In this document: positions 39,152 to 49,521 of the stretch, one piece after another
Position numbering within the stretch: position 1 is the first letter of the stretch
How the letters are laid out: every line of letters begins with the position of its first letter
From: Rhypophila decipiens
Taxonomy: Eukaryota; Ascomycota; Sordariomycetes; Sordariales; Naviculisporaceae
Length of the DNA: 64,000 nt
NCBI GenBank assembly: GCA_033297075.1
Contig: MU858195.1
Location: 31,370 to 95,369, forward strand
Direction: 5' to 3'
Notes under the pieces: model-generated
What the model was told of the DNA's origin: nothing
Databases searched by the model: none
What the model saw: only the letters and a program-made list of their open reading frames with translations
Made by a program: the position numbers and the translations under genes

Positions 39152-41125
39152 TCAAGCCTTCTTGGCTCCCCAATCCTCAGCATCGTCGTTTAAGTCTTGA
39201 GGATGTTCCTCCCATCTCTCCTCGAACCACTCATAAGGATTGAGATACCTGCCCAGCCAGGAGAGATCGACCCTCTCGCAGGTGACTTCGCCTCTTCCCA
39301 AAAGAACCGCCCGACAAGCCCAATACACCACGCCCTGCTTGTCGTTGCCTCGCTTGGTATTGCCCGTCACAATCTCGTGAGATACGTAGAGCCAGGGGTA
39401 ATCGGCGTACTCCTCGCTCTCGAGCAGCGCGGCGGGCAGCTCGGGCGAGTCGCGTGTTAGCAGGTCGTCTGGGGAGACGTATCCGATGCCCTCCAGGTAG
39501 ACAAGGTCGATTGCCTGCTCAACATCAGCAGTAACACGTCTCTTCCCCAGCCGTCTCCTAGTAGGCGGCTTTTCGGAACTCTTGTATCGAGTGCTAACCG
39601 GGACTTCCTCTTCCTCTTCTTCCTCGTCGGAGTCGGAGTCGGAGTCGGGGTACACATCAGTCCAATAAGCTTCATCAACAGGGTCGAGCTCTTTAATATC
39701 TTCCAGCAGAAACTTCCATTCAATCTCCAACATGTCCATCCTAGCCCGGTTGTATTTTACTTCGTTCAAGGCCACCTTCTCCTGCGCGTCCATCACATAC
39801 CTTTGGCGGGCTCTTGCCACATGCTCGTCAAACAACTTGAAAACCCTCCTCCCCAATCTTATTAGCTCGTTCGAAACCTCCTCAAATTCTGCCTCGAGTT
39901 TCTTCTTCCTTTGGAGTTGCTCTTCCGTTAGTGTTGGGTGCGGTGTGATTGAAGGCTCAGCTGGAGCTTCTGGGTCTGTCTCCGTGAGGTCCCTCTTTTC
40001 ACCCTTGGGCCGCTTATTCCACTGATCCTTGACAAAATCATAGTGGCTGAAGCCGTCGTTCCAGGTGGAAAGTTTCCAGTCGTCTCTGCCCTTGTCAGAG
40101 ATAAGACCTGCTTTTTCCATGTGGCCGAGCCATTTCTTAGCCGTGGCGGGTTTGAATGGCAGGGGGGGTAGGTCTGGCAGGCGCCGGGAAAAATACTGCC
40201 ATACTTCGTTCCATTTTACTTTTTTCAGTTTTCTCTTTTCGACTGCTGAGGACGAGAGCTCGGCCTCGAGCTTATTGATGGGGGTGGGCTCAGAAGTGGC
40301 CAACGGGAGGAGGGTACCATCTACCCATGTTGCTGTGATGGGGATGGTCGTGGGGACGTGGATGAACACGCCGTTTTGATGGACCAGCTTTGACCCCTCG
40401 ATCCAATGGTGCCCTCGCTGGCCGGTACAGCCGCATTCTGTCCAGTCAGAGTAGGGTACGGCTGTGCAGCTGCAGTCTGGAGGTGGAGGGAGCTTGGACG
40501 ACTCCTCCCAGGGCTGGTAGTTTTCTACCGGAGCGGGGGTGGGTACGAGGTAGCCGGTGGTGATGTCTTGGAACGGCGAACCGGGGACGGATACTGGGGC
40601 CGGGGCCGGGGCCGGGACCGGGACTGGGACCGGGTAGTGAACTGGAGTTACTGAGGGGGTGGATTGGAAGGTGGTGGTCGATAGGGCTCCTCTGATATGA
40701 ACACCGAGAGGAGGGGTGGAAGTCCAAGTTGGGCTGGTGGTGGTGGTTGCGGTATAACTCGAGTAGAGAGACGAGTCCGAGTCATGGTCTTCAACGGGCG
40801 GGCCGCGATAGCCGGGCCAAAATATCGGCGGGGGCCCGATCCAGGAAGGTTTCGCGGCGCCTGTGTCTGAGGAAGACGAGCTGGTCGTTTTCAAGATTAC
40901 ACCTCTGCTCGGGGTCGTGGTAATGGAGGAAGTCGAAGTGGACGATATAATGTCAGGCCCGACAGAGACTGTGGACAGTGCGGGAACAGCGGTACCTCGA
41001 GCACTGTTGAGATTGAGCTCGCCATTGGCGACGAGTACGACCGCAGCGGGTAAGGCACTGACCCGAGTACCCGGGGGGGCGGAGAGGACCGCCAAAGTGG
41101 CGAGGAGACCGCCCTTGAAAAGCAT
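39152..41125 (-). CDS. Large secreted protein with Pro/Val-Ala linker and charged C-terminal half
   Basis: Single exon, 657 residues. The N-terminus MLFKGGLLATLAVLSAPPGT continues into a hydrophobic stretch, so a signal peptide of about 24 residues is likely. Next is a Ser/Thr-rich region (about residues 55-160) that would be O-glycosylated. A dipeptide-repeat linker follows (VPVPVPAPAPAPVSVPG) and then a short Cys-rich patch (PDCSCTAVPYSDWTECGCTG). The second half is charged and helical, with a coiled-coil-like part (EEQLQRKKKLEAEFEEVSNE) and an acidic run (DSDSDSDEEEEEEEV). It ends with a folded-looking tail (YPWLYVSHEIVTG, WFEERWEEHPQD). No family is recognised. A cell-wall-linked or secreted structural protein is inference. 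Confidence 0.65.
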   Translation of the reverse strand: MLFKGGLLATLAVLSAPPGTRVSALPAAVVLVANGELNLNSARGTAVPALSTVSVGPDIISSTSTSSITTTPSRGVILKTTSSSSSDTGAAKPSWIGPPPIFWPGYRGPPVEDHDSDSSLYSSYTATTTTSPTWTSTPPLGVHIRGALSTTTFQSTPSVTPVHYPVPVPVPAPAPAPVSVPGSPFQDITTGYLVPTPAPVENYQPWEESSKLPPPPDCSCTAVPYSDWTECGCTGQRGHHWIEGSKLVHQNGVFIHVPTTIPITATWVDGTLLPLATSEPTPINKLEAELSSSAVEKRKLKKVKWNEVWQYFSRRLPDLPPLPFKPATAKKWLGHMEKAGLISDKGRDDWKLSTWNDGFSHYDFVKDQWNKRPKGEKRDLTETDPEAPAEPSITPHPTLTEEQLQRKKKLEAEFEEVSNELIRLGRRVFKLFDEHVARARQRYVMDAQEKVALNEVKYNRARMDMLEIEWKFLLEDIKELDPVDEAYWTDVYPDSDSDSDEEEEEEEVPVSTRYKSSEKPPTRRRLGKRRVTADVEQAIDLVYLEGIGYVSPDDLLTRDSPELPAALLESEEYADYPWLYVSHEIVTGNTKRGNDKQGVVYWACRAVLLGRGEVTCERVDLSWLGRYLNPYEWFEERWEEHPQDLNDDAEDWGAKKA

Positions 41126-41823
41126 TGTGATGCTTCTTTGGGCGGTCAGGGGACTGATGATGGTTCAAGTTATGAGTTGAGGACTGTGAACAACAGCATC
41201 CGTGGAGGATGCTAGGTAAAAACCAGCCTGTGTTGGTCCAGACGGACGTGAAGATAAAATGAAAAGGAGGAAAACGTGCGGGGGCTGTCCCGGCCTGAGT
41301 TGTGGGATACTTAACTTTCTCCGCCCGGGCTTGTTTGTGAGCTTACTCTGGATCGGCCCGGGGTCTTCCAACTCAAAATAATGACATACGGGGCTGACAT
41401 GGCGAAGGCGTCCGATAATGAATCATTACCCGTTTTTATTCCGAATTGTACATCTGAAGTCTCCATCATTGGGCACTTTGGCTTGCTTTCAAGAATTCAA
41501 GTTGGCACCCAAAGAAATCCTGACGTCCCTTGCTAACTGAGTCCAACACCAATACCCGTTTCCACGATCATCGGGCATCACGAGACCCGCGGCAGACGAA
41601 AATATCGGCGCCTATGAAAGTGGTGACAGGACAAAGCTCCGGATGTAAGCAGATGGCGCCAGCCACAAGAGGTCACATTATCACTGAGGCCCACCTAGTT
41701 CCACAACAAGAGCATGCATGAAGTTCTCCATGCCTTGACAACATTTTGATCCGTATGAGGAACGGAACAGAAAAGTCTGATCCCGCTGCTCCCCACTAAC
41801 CAGCTCCACAGCAAAGAAGCAAC
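41126..41823. other. Intergenic
   Basis: Promoter of the secreted-protein gene and flank of tRNA-Thr. No gene or repeat is seen. Confidence 0.5.
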
Positions 41824-41927
41824 GCCCGCTTGGCTCAGTGGTAGAGCGCATCACTAGTACCACCAATACTTTCTCTTTGGGGAAAAAAGGTATGATGAGG
41901 TCATCAGTTCGATTCTGATAGTGGGCA
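41824..41927 (+). tRNA. tRNA-Thr (AGU), intron-containing
   Basis: The mature parts GCCCGCTTGGCTCAGTGGTA, GAGCGCATCACTAGTA and ATGATGAGGTCATCAGTTCG end in AGTGGGC plus A. The anticodon stem CATCA/TGATG encloses loop CTAGTAA, with anticodon AGT. A 32-nt intron follows the base 3' to the anticodon. The acceptor stem GCCCGCT/AGTGGGC is fully paired with one G-T. Confidence 0.92.
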
Positions 41928-42178
41928 AGATATTTCCTTTTTGACATATGATTTATTTATTTTCTAATCGCTGAGAATGAGATAATTGTACTATCTCTAC
42001 TTTTCTTTTTTCTTCTTCTAAATTGAGGAGTATTAGGTAAAGTACGTAGTTATTATAAAATACTAGTAGTAGTTAATAAGACAGTGACTCGCTCTATCTA
42101 TTGTCCTTTTCTATTTTCTTTTCAAAGGAAAAATTAAAATTTAGGGGCGAAAAAACAAACAAAAAAAAAATGAAACAT

Positions 42179-42270
42179 TGGATATGCCCGGGATTGAACC
42201 GGGGACCGTTCACATTGGCAGCTGTTAGACAGTTTGCGAAGCGAAAATCATACCACTAGACCACATACCC
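42179..42270 (-). tRNA. tRNA-Ala (CGC), intron-containing
   Basis: The minus strand reads GGGTATGTGGTCTAGTGGTA, anticodon arm TTCGC-TTCGCA, a 20-nt intron, then T-GTGAA and T-arm CCCGG-TTCAATC-CCGGG, closing with CATATCC plus A. The spliced loop TTCGCAT has anticodon CGC, which reads GCG (Ala). The acceptor stem has the G3-U70 pair that marks tRNA-Ala. The body otherwise resembles eukaryotic tRNA-Pro (GGTCTAGTGGTATGATT). Confidence 0.82.
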
Positions 42271-43655
42271 ATTGTTGATTATAAACCTAAAAGCCTGGAG
42301 CTTATCACTGTGCGGCAGGGTGGGGCTTTAACCGCCGCCCAACACGACCTCAGACTCTCAGAGGCCCCACCTCTCATCCCTTGTGAGTGATTGATCGACC
42401 GCCGGCAACTTCACCTGGGTGATAAGTGGTAACAGCCGCGTTTCGACCTTGTGACATGCTCAGGTTTCCATTTCGGTCTTTTTCTACAAACAATGGTACC
42501 CGGATTTGTTCTTCTTCACGAATGCAAGATCAGAAGAAATTTTGTTTGCATGACCCGGAGCTGGTCCCTCGGCCAAGCCGTCGATGCATGTACATACCAG
42601 GGACGGTGCTGTTCCAAACAATAGGCGGATGGGGACTACTACGAACTGCTGTTGGCAATTGAGTCAGGCTGATGGCTGAGTTGAGACGAGCAAGTGAGTT
42701 CCAGGTTGAGCTCCTTTCCCTGGTTCATCATTTATTATCGAGTCAACGCGCATAAAGTTCTGGAAGCACATCTTGAATTTGTTCTTCCCGGGCGGGAATA
42801 CGTAGTGCTCCTGGAGACCCCTGTTCGTGTGGGGAGACCGTTGAAGTCTTTGCGCGGCACAGACAGCTGAGGCTTTGATGAGGCAACAGCTCGATCGTCG
42901 GCCGTGAAGCAGATATCCATACAGTCACACAGTGCTTTTTTTTATATTCTACCATTGGTAATGGGTCATGATTTGATGTTCAATGACACTGTTAGGGTCT
43001 CAATAGCCCTTGACCATCTGTCAAAGACTCCCAGGTTGAGAGTGCCTGAATCGAAAAGAATTGGGTAGCGGGTGTGGCGCTCCCACTGTTGCTTCAACGT
43101 CACCCTGTGAATTTGTTAGTGCACGCCCCACCGGTCGGCCCCCGGTGTTGTGCAATGTGCAACCGTCCAATGTCGAGCGCTGAATGCTCAGTGGGTCACT
43201 GTCCCTGTCCCTGTCCCGGTTCGCAGAAGTTGGACTTGAATCCAATCACCCACTCCAAACTGCACTCAATGGGACAACGGGACTTGATGCTGATCATCAA
43301 AACATGTTCCCTTGCCCTCTGACCACAACTCGGTAGACTGCGGCTTCTGCTTGCCGTGATCTTTTTGTTTCTTCTCTTCATTCGCTTCACCACATCATCA
43401 TATGACTACTTTGACATCGTGACTTTTATCTGACAATTGTTTTCGAAATACCCGTCGTCCTCTTCTCCACAGAAACTTCGCGACGAATTGTCTCCCACTC
43501 GACAGCATTCCAAATCCGCGACAGTGAACAATAGCAGGGCATCGCGTCCCCAGCATTCCAACGGCTCGATGCCACTACCACTTTGACCATTCGTCCTCTC
43601 TACGAGTCCCGACACTTGTCTGGGACTGAATCTCGTTTCCGAGCATAGGGACAAA
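42271..43655. other. Intergenic, long promoter
   Basis: About 1.4 kb upstream of the large disordered protein gene. Right before its ATG the leader is long and CT-rich. Short frames only, and no tRNA or tandem array. A loose inverted pair GGTGGGGC / GGCCCCACC occurs at about 42310-42370. Confidence 0.5.
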
Positions 43656-46600
43656 ATGTTGTCCCACCTTCGCTTCCACCGACGCGCACCGTCGAACCCC
43701 ACATCGCCTCTTCCCGACCAGCTCAGCTCGTGGGAGGCCACGGCGATCCACGATCACCCTCAGACTGCGCAGGATGTCTCTCCTCGTCCCGACATCAGAC
43801 CAAGATCGTCCAATTCCGCCCAGCTGCCACCAGTGCTGCCGCCCATCGCCAGGGTCACCTCGGCCGACTCCGAGTTCAGCCTTCCCACATCGCGCGAAGA
43901 CGCCCGACCTGTGTCGCAAGGCTCACAACTGCCCCTTTTGACACGGCCGGGAAACAATGCTACCAGTGCTGGCTTTATCGGCGGAATCGCGCTCCAGAAC
44001 CGCATGTCCTCTGGATCCCAGCAATCGCCTCAGCCTGCAGCGCAAGAGAATTTAATCTCGAGAGCGAAACCGCCTCCTCCGCCGATCGATACTGGTTTCA
44101 CGTCCCGCCCGAGACCTGCGAACAAATCCACTTCATTCGTCACGCCCACTGACCTGGCCCAGAATCCAGGCATCGCGGGGAAACGGCCAGCCGGCACTAG
44201 GATGGCCAGTGAGCCGGCCACTTCGACGACATCCCCAGAGACACACAAGGGAAAACGGGGCCTGCCCTTCTTGAAGAACCCAATGTCGAGCTTGCTACTT
44301 AGAAGGAAAACCGCACAGCCTCCTGCCGAACACAAACCACTACCCAACATAATAGAGCCGACATATGATCCGCGAATCAAGGGCACAAAGGTGCACGATT
44401 TCAGTGCTCCGCGACCGAAACGGGTCGTCCCAATTAGAGATCAAGCCAACACGACGTCACCCTCCGTCATGCACCCCAGCTCTGATCCAGATAGGCCACA
44501 GTCAGTTGGAGAACATAATGGCGAACCACTCGGTCGCGTGCAACAACCTGTCGCCCCCTTTGACCCTCGCATCGTCGCAGACCTCGAGAACCAACTTACC
44601 AAACCATCGGAGCTGGACCCAGTCTCGGCAGAAGCAGAGCAATTCTCGGTGCGCAAACCAGATCGACCACCTCCGCCGGTCCCGGAGAAAGATGGCTCTT
44701 CTGGATCCATCCACACTGCTTCGTCTACCACCTCCCGCACCTACTCGGTCGAAACAGCCGCCATGCCACGCACCACTTCCTCGAGACGGACCACCAAGTC
44801 AAACCACCCTTCAATATCCAGAGCCTCTACCCGCGCTTCCGTCATGTCTAGTATCCCGAAGCACATGAAAAGTACGTCTTCTCGCTTCAGCTTTGATATG
44901 ATGGGGTCCGCGAGCCAGGAGAAGATTCTCGAGGAGCGCCACCGGCAACGCGAGCAAGAGAAAAAGACAAGCGACGAGGCAGTAGGCCCCCGTGACTCGC
45001 GATACGACGAGTTCGATGATGACTTTGACTACGACGCAATGATGGACGATGATGGCCTTGAAGAGAGGATCCCGGGCGTCAATGCGGACTATGAGGACGA
45101 GTACGAGGACTACGGAGGAGAGCAGGACCCGGACGACGATCAGGAAAACTTCTCTGGCTTTGTATTCCAGCGGTCGAACCCCGCATCGTCACTGGCCAGC
45201 CCGAACACACCCGGCATGCTGGCAACACCCCGCGACGCAAATGGGAAGGTGATCGGATTCGCCATGACCAAAGACACCACTCCCGAGCTCCCGCCGACTG
45301 CTTCACCCATATATCTTCATCAAAACATGACGTTTCCGGGACAAGAATCTGGGCTTGGCATAGAACAATTACATATCAGCGGTGACGAAAAGGTCATTGA
45401 CACCCAGCCACAGCTACAGACTGACTACCAGACATCGGCGCTTGAAGCTGCCCAACCACGGACCACTCAGACTGATGAGCTGTACTTTGATGATGGCCTG
45501 GCGGACGAACTGGATTTTGAGAACAACGATCCGCCGTTTGACGAGTCGATATTTGACAACCTGGACACCGACCAGTATGGACGGCCTATTCCCGGGGCGT
45601 TTGCCCTCGCACAGGAGGCCATGAAAGCCGCACATCAACACCAGGCTTCGAAACGAGAGTCGGATGATCTGACAGCATCACAGTTCTCCGGGCCCTCGGT
45701 GGCTGCCCAGTCCACTGCTCACACGTCGTTGAGTGCTGGAATTCAAGTCCCACTTCCAACTGATGATAAGGTGACAGAGGACGAGCAGCCTCAGCCTCAA
45801 CACGTCGTCAGTACTATCCCGGGGCAGGACCTGCTATACCAAGCCGCTCTGGCGGCCGCTGCACAGAAAGCAGCAGCTTCAGGAAAGTTTAACCGCAGCG
45901 CCTCACCCCCACTACCAACAGAACTCACAATTACATCCCCAACCGATTCGTCCGAGTCACTCCAGCCTTCTGGTCTCGACCAAGCATTAGACGATTATGA
46001 TGATGACAATGTCTATAATCCCAATGACTACGAAGCTGAAGACGACTACGAATCTGCTGGGCAGTACGCTGCCTACATCGACGACGACGATTTCGACGAC
46101 GAAGTCATTGCTGAAGCGAACGCTAGTGCCCTCGCTCATGACTCTGACGGATTCTACGGTCAGGAGTTTGGCTTCTACTCGGCTCCGCTGTCGCAGCCTC
46201 ACCAAGGACACAGCCACCAGAGTTCTACGTCGTCAAACTTGTCGGCCGATAACGTCCCCCTGAGTGCAGAAAATTTGTTCCAATATGCCAATGGAGGTTA
46301 TTTTGGACCATCGGGAGCAGGCATATACCGCTCGAAAAGTGGCAGGGTTGTGTCGCGGGAGCCGAATCTTACCCCTATCACCGAACGGTCCGAGTATTCG
46401 AATCGCAATTCGGTTATGAGCTTGGCTTTGCCGCCTGTTATTGGCAGTGAGGGTGGTGCGGGGGGGAGAAGTTCGTCGGCTGGTCTGCCCTCGAGTCCCG
46501 GGCTCGCTCAACTGGCACTGATGTCTTCGGAGGACGACAACATGAGCATGTCGGCTTTGATGAGGTTGCGGTCGAAAGCATGGGGCGGATCGCAGGCAAG

Positions 46601-47630
46601 CGGGCTCAGTTCGCGCGAGGGAAGCCCACGATCAGAGAGGGCTGCATTGCCCAGCGGCGGTCTGGATGGGGCGACTTCGCCGTTTGGAGGCGGGTCGTTT
46701 GGGTCTGGATTACCTTATCAGCATACCAGAAAGAATTCGGCTTTTTCGATTTGGAGTGCTACTTCGGATGCAGCTGGCGAGAGTGGACCGGGAAGTCCGA
46801 CTATCACGGGCAGTAATATGTTGATGCCGCAGGTTCAGCCGACGACGAATGCGACGATGCCCAGTGGGTTCTCGTCACCGCTTGCTTCCTCGCCTTTTCC
46901 ACCGCCTGACACAACACAGCCGTTGTACATCACGACCGTGACATCCGGGCCATTTACTGGACAAGGAGCTGCGGGTGTCGGGGTTGGTGTGTACAATGGT
47001 GGGAATAATATTTGTTCGCCTGTCTTGGAGAGCGAGAGTGAAGAGGTGGGGGAGTTTGACGACTGGGGCGATGATCAGGATCGTACCATTACTGCTGGGT
47101 CTGGGGTATATATGGCCCCGCCGAATCCATTGTATCCGCAGTGGGCAAATACACCCGCCCAGGCGCATGCTGCTGCTGCTGCGAAGTTGGCTGTACATGG
47201 GAATGGCAGTGCGACGAACAGTAATGCTGGTCATCGAGGTAGCTTGTCGGTGCAGACGGCGATGAACGGTGCTGGGTCTGGAGGATCAGGATCCAGGCCG
47301 ACGTCGCCCAGCCTTATGAGACGACCTGCCTCTGCGGGGGGGATTTCCTCGTCGACCTCGAATGCTAGACCGGGATCAGGAATGGGGCATCGACACAAGG
47401 GCTCTGCGGACAGTATATCGTATGTCCGGGAGGATGTCAATGGAGCCTCCAATGGTACTGGTACTGGTGGTGACTTAAATGGTCCGGGTGGCGTGAGCGA
47501 GACTGATGGCTTCGCGTCATCTGACGGGGCCAGTAAGACGAGATGGGTTATGGAGCGAAGAAGGACGGACGAGAGCACGGGCGAGGTGGAGCTCCTGGGG
47601 CGGGAGGTTGTCGAGGCGGGCAGAATATGA
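43656..47630 (+). CDS. Very large intrinsically disordered protein, conserved in ascomycetes
   Basis: Single exon, 1324 residues, starting MLSHLRFHRRAPSNP. It is almost entirely low-complexity: Ser/Pro/Thr-rich (PPPPPIDTGF, RPPPPVPEKDGS), with conserved-looking islands such as SAGFIGGIALQNRMSSG, GKRGLPFLKNPMSSLLLRRK, PTYDPRIKGTKVHDFSAPRP and KSTSSRFSFDMMGSASQEK. Strongly acidic blocks follow (DEFDDDFDYDAMMDDDGLEE, EDEYEDYGGEQDPDDDQENF, LDDYDDDNVYNPNDYEAEDD), with NFSGFVFQRSNP and GRPIPGAFALAQEAMKAA. It ends in KTRWVMERRRTDESTG. From general knowledge such proteins are annotated in other ascomycetes with AGC-kinase C-terminal names. I would treat it as a regulatory scaffold with many phosphosites. 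No catalytic domain is seen. Confidence 0.8.
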   Translation: MLSHLRFHRRAPSNPTSPLPDQLSSWEATAIHDHPQTAQDVSPRPDIRPRSSNSAQLPPVLPPIARVTSADSEFSLPTSREDARPVSQGSQLPLLTRPGNNATSAGFIGGIALQNRMSSGSQQSPQPAAQENLISRAKPPPPPIDTGFTSRPRPANKSTSFVTPTDLAQNPGIAGKRPAGTRMASEPATSTTSPETHKGKRGLPFLKNPMSSLLLRRKTAQPPAEHKPLPNIIEPTYDPRIKGTKVHDFSAPRPKRVVPIRDQANTTSPSVMHPSSDPDRPQSVGEHNGEPLGRVQQPVAPFDPRIVADLENQLTKPSELDPVSAEAEQFSVRKPDRPPPPVPEKDGSSGSIHTASSTTSRTYSVETAAMPRTTSSRRTTKSNHPSISRASTRASVMSSIPKHMKSTSSRFSFDMMGSASQEKILEERHRQREQEKKTSDEAVGPRDSRYDEFDDDFDYDAMMDDDGLEERIPGVNADYEDEYEDYGGEQDPDDDQENFSGFVFQRSNPASSLASPNTPGMLATPRDANGKVIGFAMTKDTTPELPPTASPIYLHQNMTFPGQESGLGIEQLHISGDEKVIDTQPQLQTDYQTSALEAAQPRTTQTDELYFDDGLADELDFENNDPPFDESIFDNLDTDQYGRPIPGAFALAQEAMKAAHQHQASKRESDDLTASQFSGPSVAAQSTAHTSLSAGIQVPLPTDDKVTEDEQPQPQHVVSTIPGQDLLYQAALAAAAQKAAASGKFNRSASPPLPTELTITSPTDSSESLQPSGLDQALDDYDDDNVYNPNDYEAEDDYESAGQYAAYIDDDDFDDEVIAEANASALAHDSDGFYGQEFGFYSAPLSQPHQGHSHQSSTSSNLSADNVPLSAENLFQYANGGYFGPSGAGIYRSKSGRVVSREPNLTPITERSEYSNRNSVMSLALPPVIGSEGGAGGRSSSAGLPSSPGLAQLALMSSEDDNMSMSALMRLRSKAWGGSQASGLSSREGSPRSERAALPSGGLDGATSPFGGGSFGSGLPYQHTRKNSAFSIWSATSDAAGESGPGSPTITGSNMLMPQVQPTTNATMPSGFSSPLASSPFPPPDTTQPLYITTVTSGPFTGQGAAGVGVGVYNGGNNICSPVLESESEEVGEFDDWGDDQDRTITAGSGVYMAPPNPLYPQWANTPAQAHAAAAAKLAVHGNGSATNSNAGHRGSLSVQTAMNGAGSGGSGSRPTSPSLMRRPASAGGISSSTSNARPGSGMGHRHKGSADSISYVREDVNGASNGTGTGGDLNGPGGVSETDGFASSDGASKTRWVMERRRTDESTGEVELLGREVVEAGRI

Positions 47631-48444
47631 TGGCCCGCCACTACCAGGCGTTCATGGCGCCTTACGCTACACGGCGAAGAAAGATTTTGGTAGCTGGTGA
47701 TGGTGTGGCTTTTGGATTTTGGGCCTTTCCGGATGGCGGGTGGGCGTCAGCATGTGCATCTGGGCTTTTTGGTTCATCTGGGAGTTATGGTGGTGGTCAA
47801 GGGAATACGAAGAGGCATGGTGGAAACTTTGCATTAAGGTATGATATCAGCGTCTTTGTGTCTTATGGTTTCGGTTTCTTTTCTTCTCTTCTCTGAGCTT
47901 CTGTTCGGAAATTCGGACTCTTAAAAGGGGTCATCTTCGTTTCGTTGATACATAACAACTGCACGAGCGCTTCAGAGGTTTCTTTTGCTGTGTTTTTCTT
48001 TGGGTTCAAGACCACCCTACTTCTCTTCACGCATATAATATATAATTTCTTGGACTAGGAATGGTAGGGTCCTAAGACGAAGACAAGATCCAATGATAGA
48101 AGACATGATGTGGTGGGATATATAAAATAAAACAACGGCATAGTTCCAGACGTCCCTTGATTCAGACTTTGACTTTGTCCTTCTATTGCGCCTTGTTATT
48201 CTATGCGTTGTGTATCTTGTATTGTGTACTCATGATTTCCCTGTCTTTACTACGACAGGTTGTGCATGATATGGAACAAAGTCGGGGAGCAGAGCATATG
48301 TGAGGAGAATTGAGGAAGAGGGTGATAGCCTTCACGTTTCTAGCTGTTTGCGAAGTTGTCATCATATTTTGTCGAAGGCTGTGTGCTTCAAAGGACATGA
48401 CGTCATAAGATCGAAACCCCTTCCATGTAATAACCGAATCACAA
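47631..48444. other. Intergenic, 3' flank
   Basis: T-rich 3' flank of the large gene. Open frames up to 47896 overlap its end in another frame and are not supported. Confidence 0.5.
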
Positions 48445-48517
48445 GCTCGGATGGTGTAGTGGCTATCACGTCAGTCTCACACACTGAAGGTCCCCGGTTC
48501 GATCCCGGGTTCGAGCA
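48445..48517 (+). tRNA. tRNA-Val (CAC)
   Basis: GCTCGGATGGTGTAGTGGCT, then anticodon stem TCAGT/ACTGA with loop CTCACAC (anticodon CAC), T-arm CCCGG-TTCGATC-CCGGG and acceptor GCTCGGA/TTCGAGC plus A. 73 nt, no intron. An inverted-repeat element begins about 12 bp downstream. Confidence 0.93.
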
Positions 48518-48528
48518 AAACCGGACGT

Positions 48529-48682
48529 CAGTTGTCTCCCAAATAGCTAATTGAATCCTCGCTATCTCTATAAAGGCATGGGTCGATAGGATTGAATCCT
48601 TAAAAAGTAGTACTTCTATACAAGTTGCTATGCTCTTTTAGAGATAACGAGGATTTAATTTGGCTATTTAGGGGACGAAGTG
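48529..48682. mobile_element. Inverted-repeat (MITE-like) element next to tRNA-Val
   Basis: The left arm CAGTTGTCTCCCAAATAGCT continues AATTGAATCCTCGCTATCTCT. The right arm, reverse complemented, is CACTTCGTCCCCTAAATAGC then CAAATTAAATCCTCGTTATCTCT. The arms are about 42 bp with several mismatches and indels. The centre has no ORF. No clear target-site duplication is found, so the exact ends are uncertain. Confidence 0.65.
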
Positions 48683-48717
48683 CCATTCGGTATAATTAAC
48701 GTTAACGTTACTTTAAT

Positions 48718-49225
48718 TTAACGTATATATCTTTTTATATATCTCAGACAAAGACCCATGAATATTATCAGCGAACCGACGGCCGCAATGATGATTATCC
48801 CAAGGAGCCAGAAAGTCTCGTAACTGCCCGTGCTGCTAATCTTTTGCGTGGCGACCTGCTCATACCACTTGATCTGTTTATCTGGATCATCCGTGCTTGG
48901 GACCGCAATATAACCTCCTGGGCCGAGGACAGTAGTGTTGTACATACGCGTAGTCTACCGCTGCTTGTTGTAGCTTTGCGAGGCCTGTCTGGAACCAACC
49001 CTTAACCTCAATGAGCCACTGGCCGTTGGGAATGACATCCGAGCGAAAGTCTAAAACTTTATCCGATGCTTTCAGTGCCGCCGGCGCGGACCTAAAGACA
49101 TTCGGGTACATGTCTGTTGATTGGAGCGAAATTATCAGGCGTTGGGCTGTGACTATTTGGGCGAGGTTAAATCCTAAATTGGTGAAGGACGTATTGGTCG
49201 TAGTGGTATAATTGGATTTCGTCAC
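48718..49225 (-). pseudogene. C-terminal fragment of a membrane protein, frameshifted
   Basis: The frame from 49225 reads TAQRLIISLQSTDMYPNVFR, GQWLIEVKGWFQTGLAKLQQ and AAVDYA, then loses sense. In another frame, from 48945, the sequence continues MYNTTVLGPGGYIAVPSTDD, WYEQVATQKISSTGSYETFW and a helix, LLGIIIIAAVGSLIIFMGL, ending LRYIKRYIR. This is the layout of the end of a fungal membrane protein family whose last helix follows a QKI-type block. The two halves need a shift near 48950, and no intron of normal length fits. The 5' part of the gene is not found upstream. Relic is the best reading. Confidence 0.45.
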
Positions 49226-49521
49226 AGGAGTGGCATCAAAGCTGTCACACTCTCATGCTTGACATTCAAAGACATATACGCGTAGTTACAACATTCATCT
49301 TCTCCACTGTCTTGGTCGCATGGTTCTTTTTCACTGCTCTGTCTTCAGCATAACGCTGACGCCGCTTCAGAGAGTGAGGCAAGTTCACGGTGGCAAAACG
49401 ATGATAAGGATCCCATTAGATAATGATAGACGTGTATTTCCTGATGGTACATAAAGTAATTACTTAGCAGCAAACTGACTTTTCCGTCTCTCCCAGGCCC
49501 CGACGTCAATGCATCATTGCC
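49226..49521. other. Intergenic
   Basis: Short AT-rich gap between a relic and the 3' end of the rhodopsin-domain gene. Nothing seen. Confidence 0.5.

Noticed and set aside
42310..42370. Possible inverted repeat GGTGGGGC / GGCCCCACC as an element end
   Set aside because: Only eight to nine bases pair and no target duplication or further similarity is seen.
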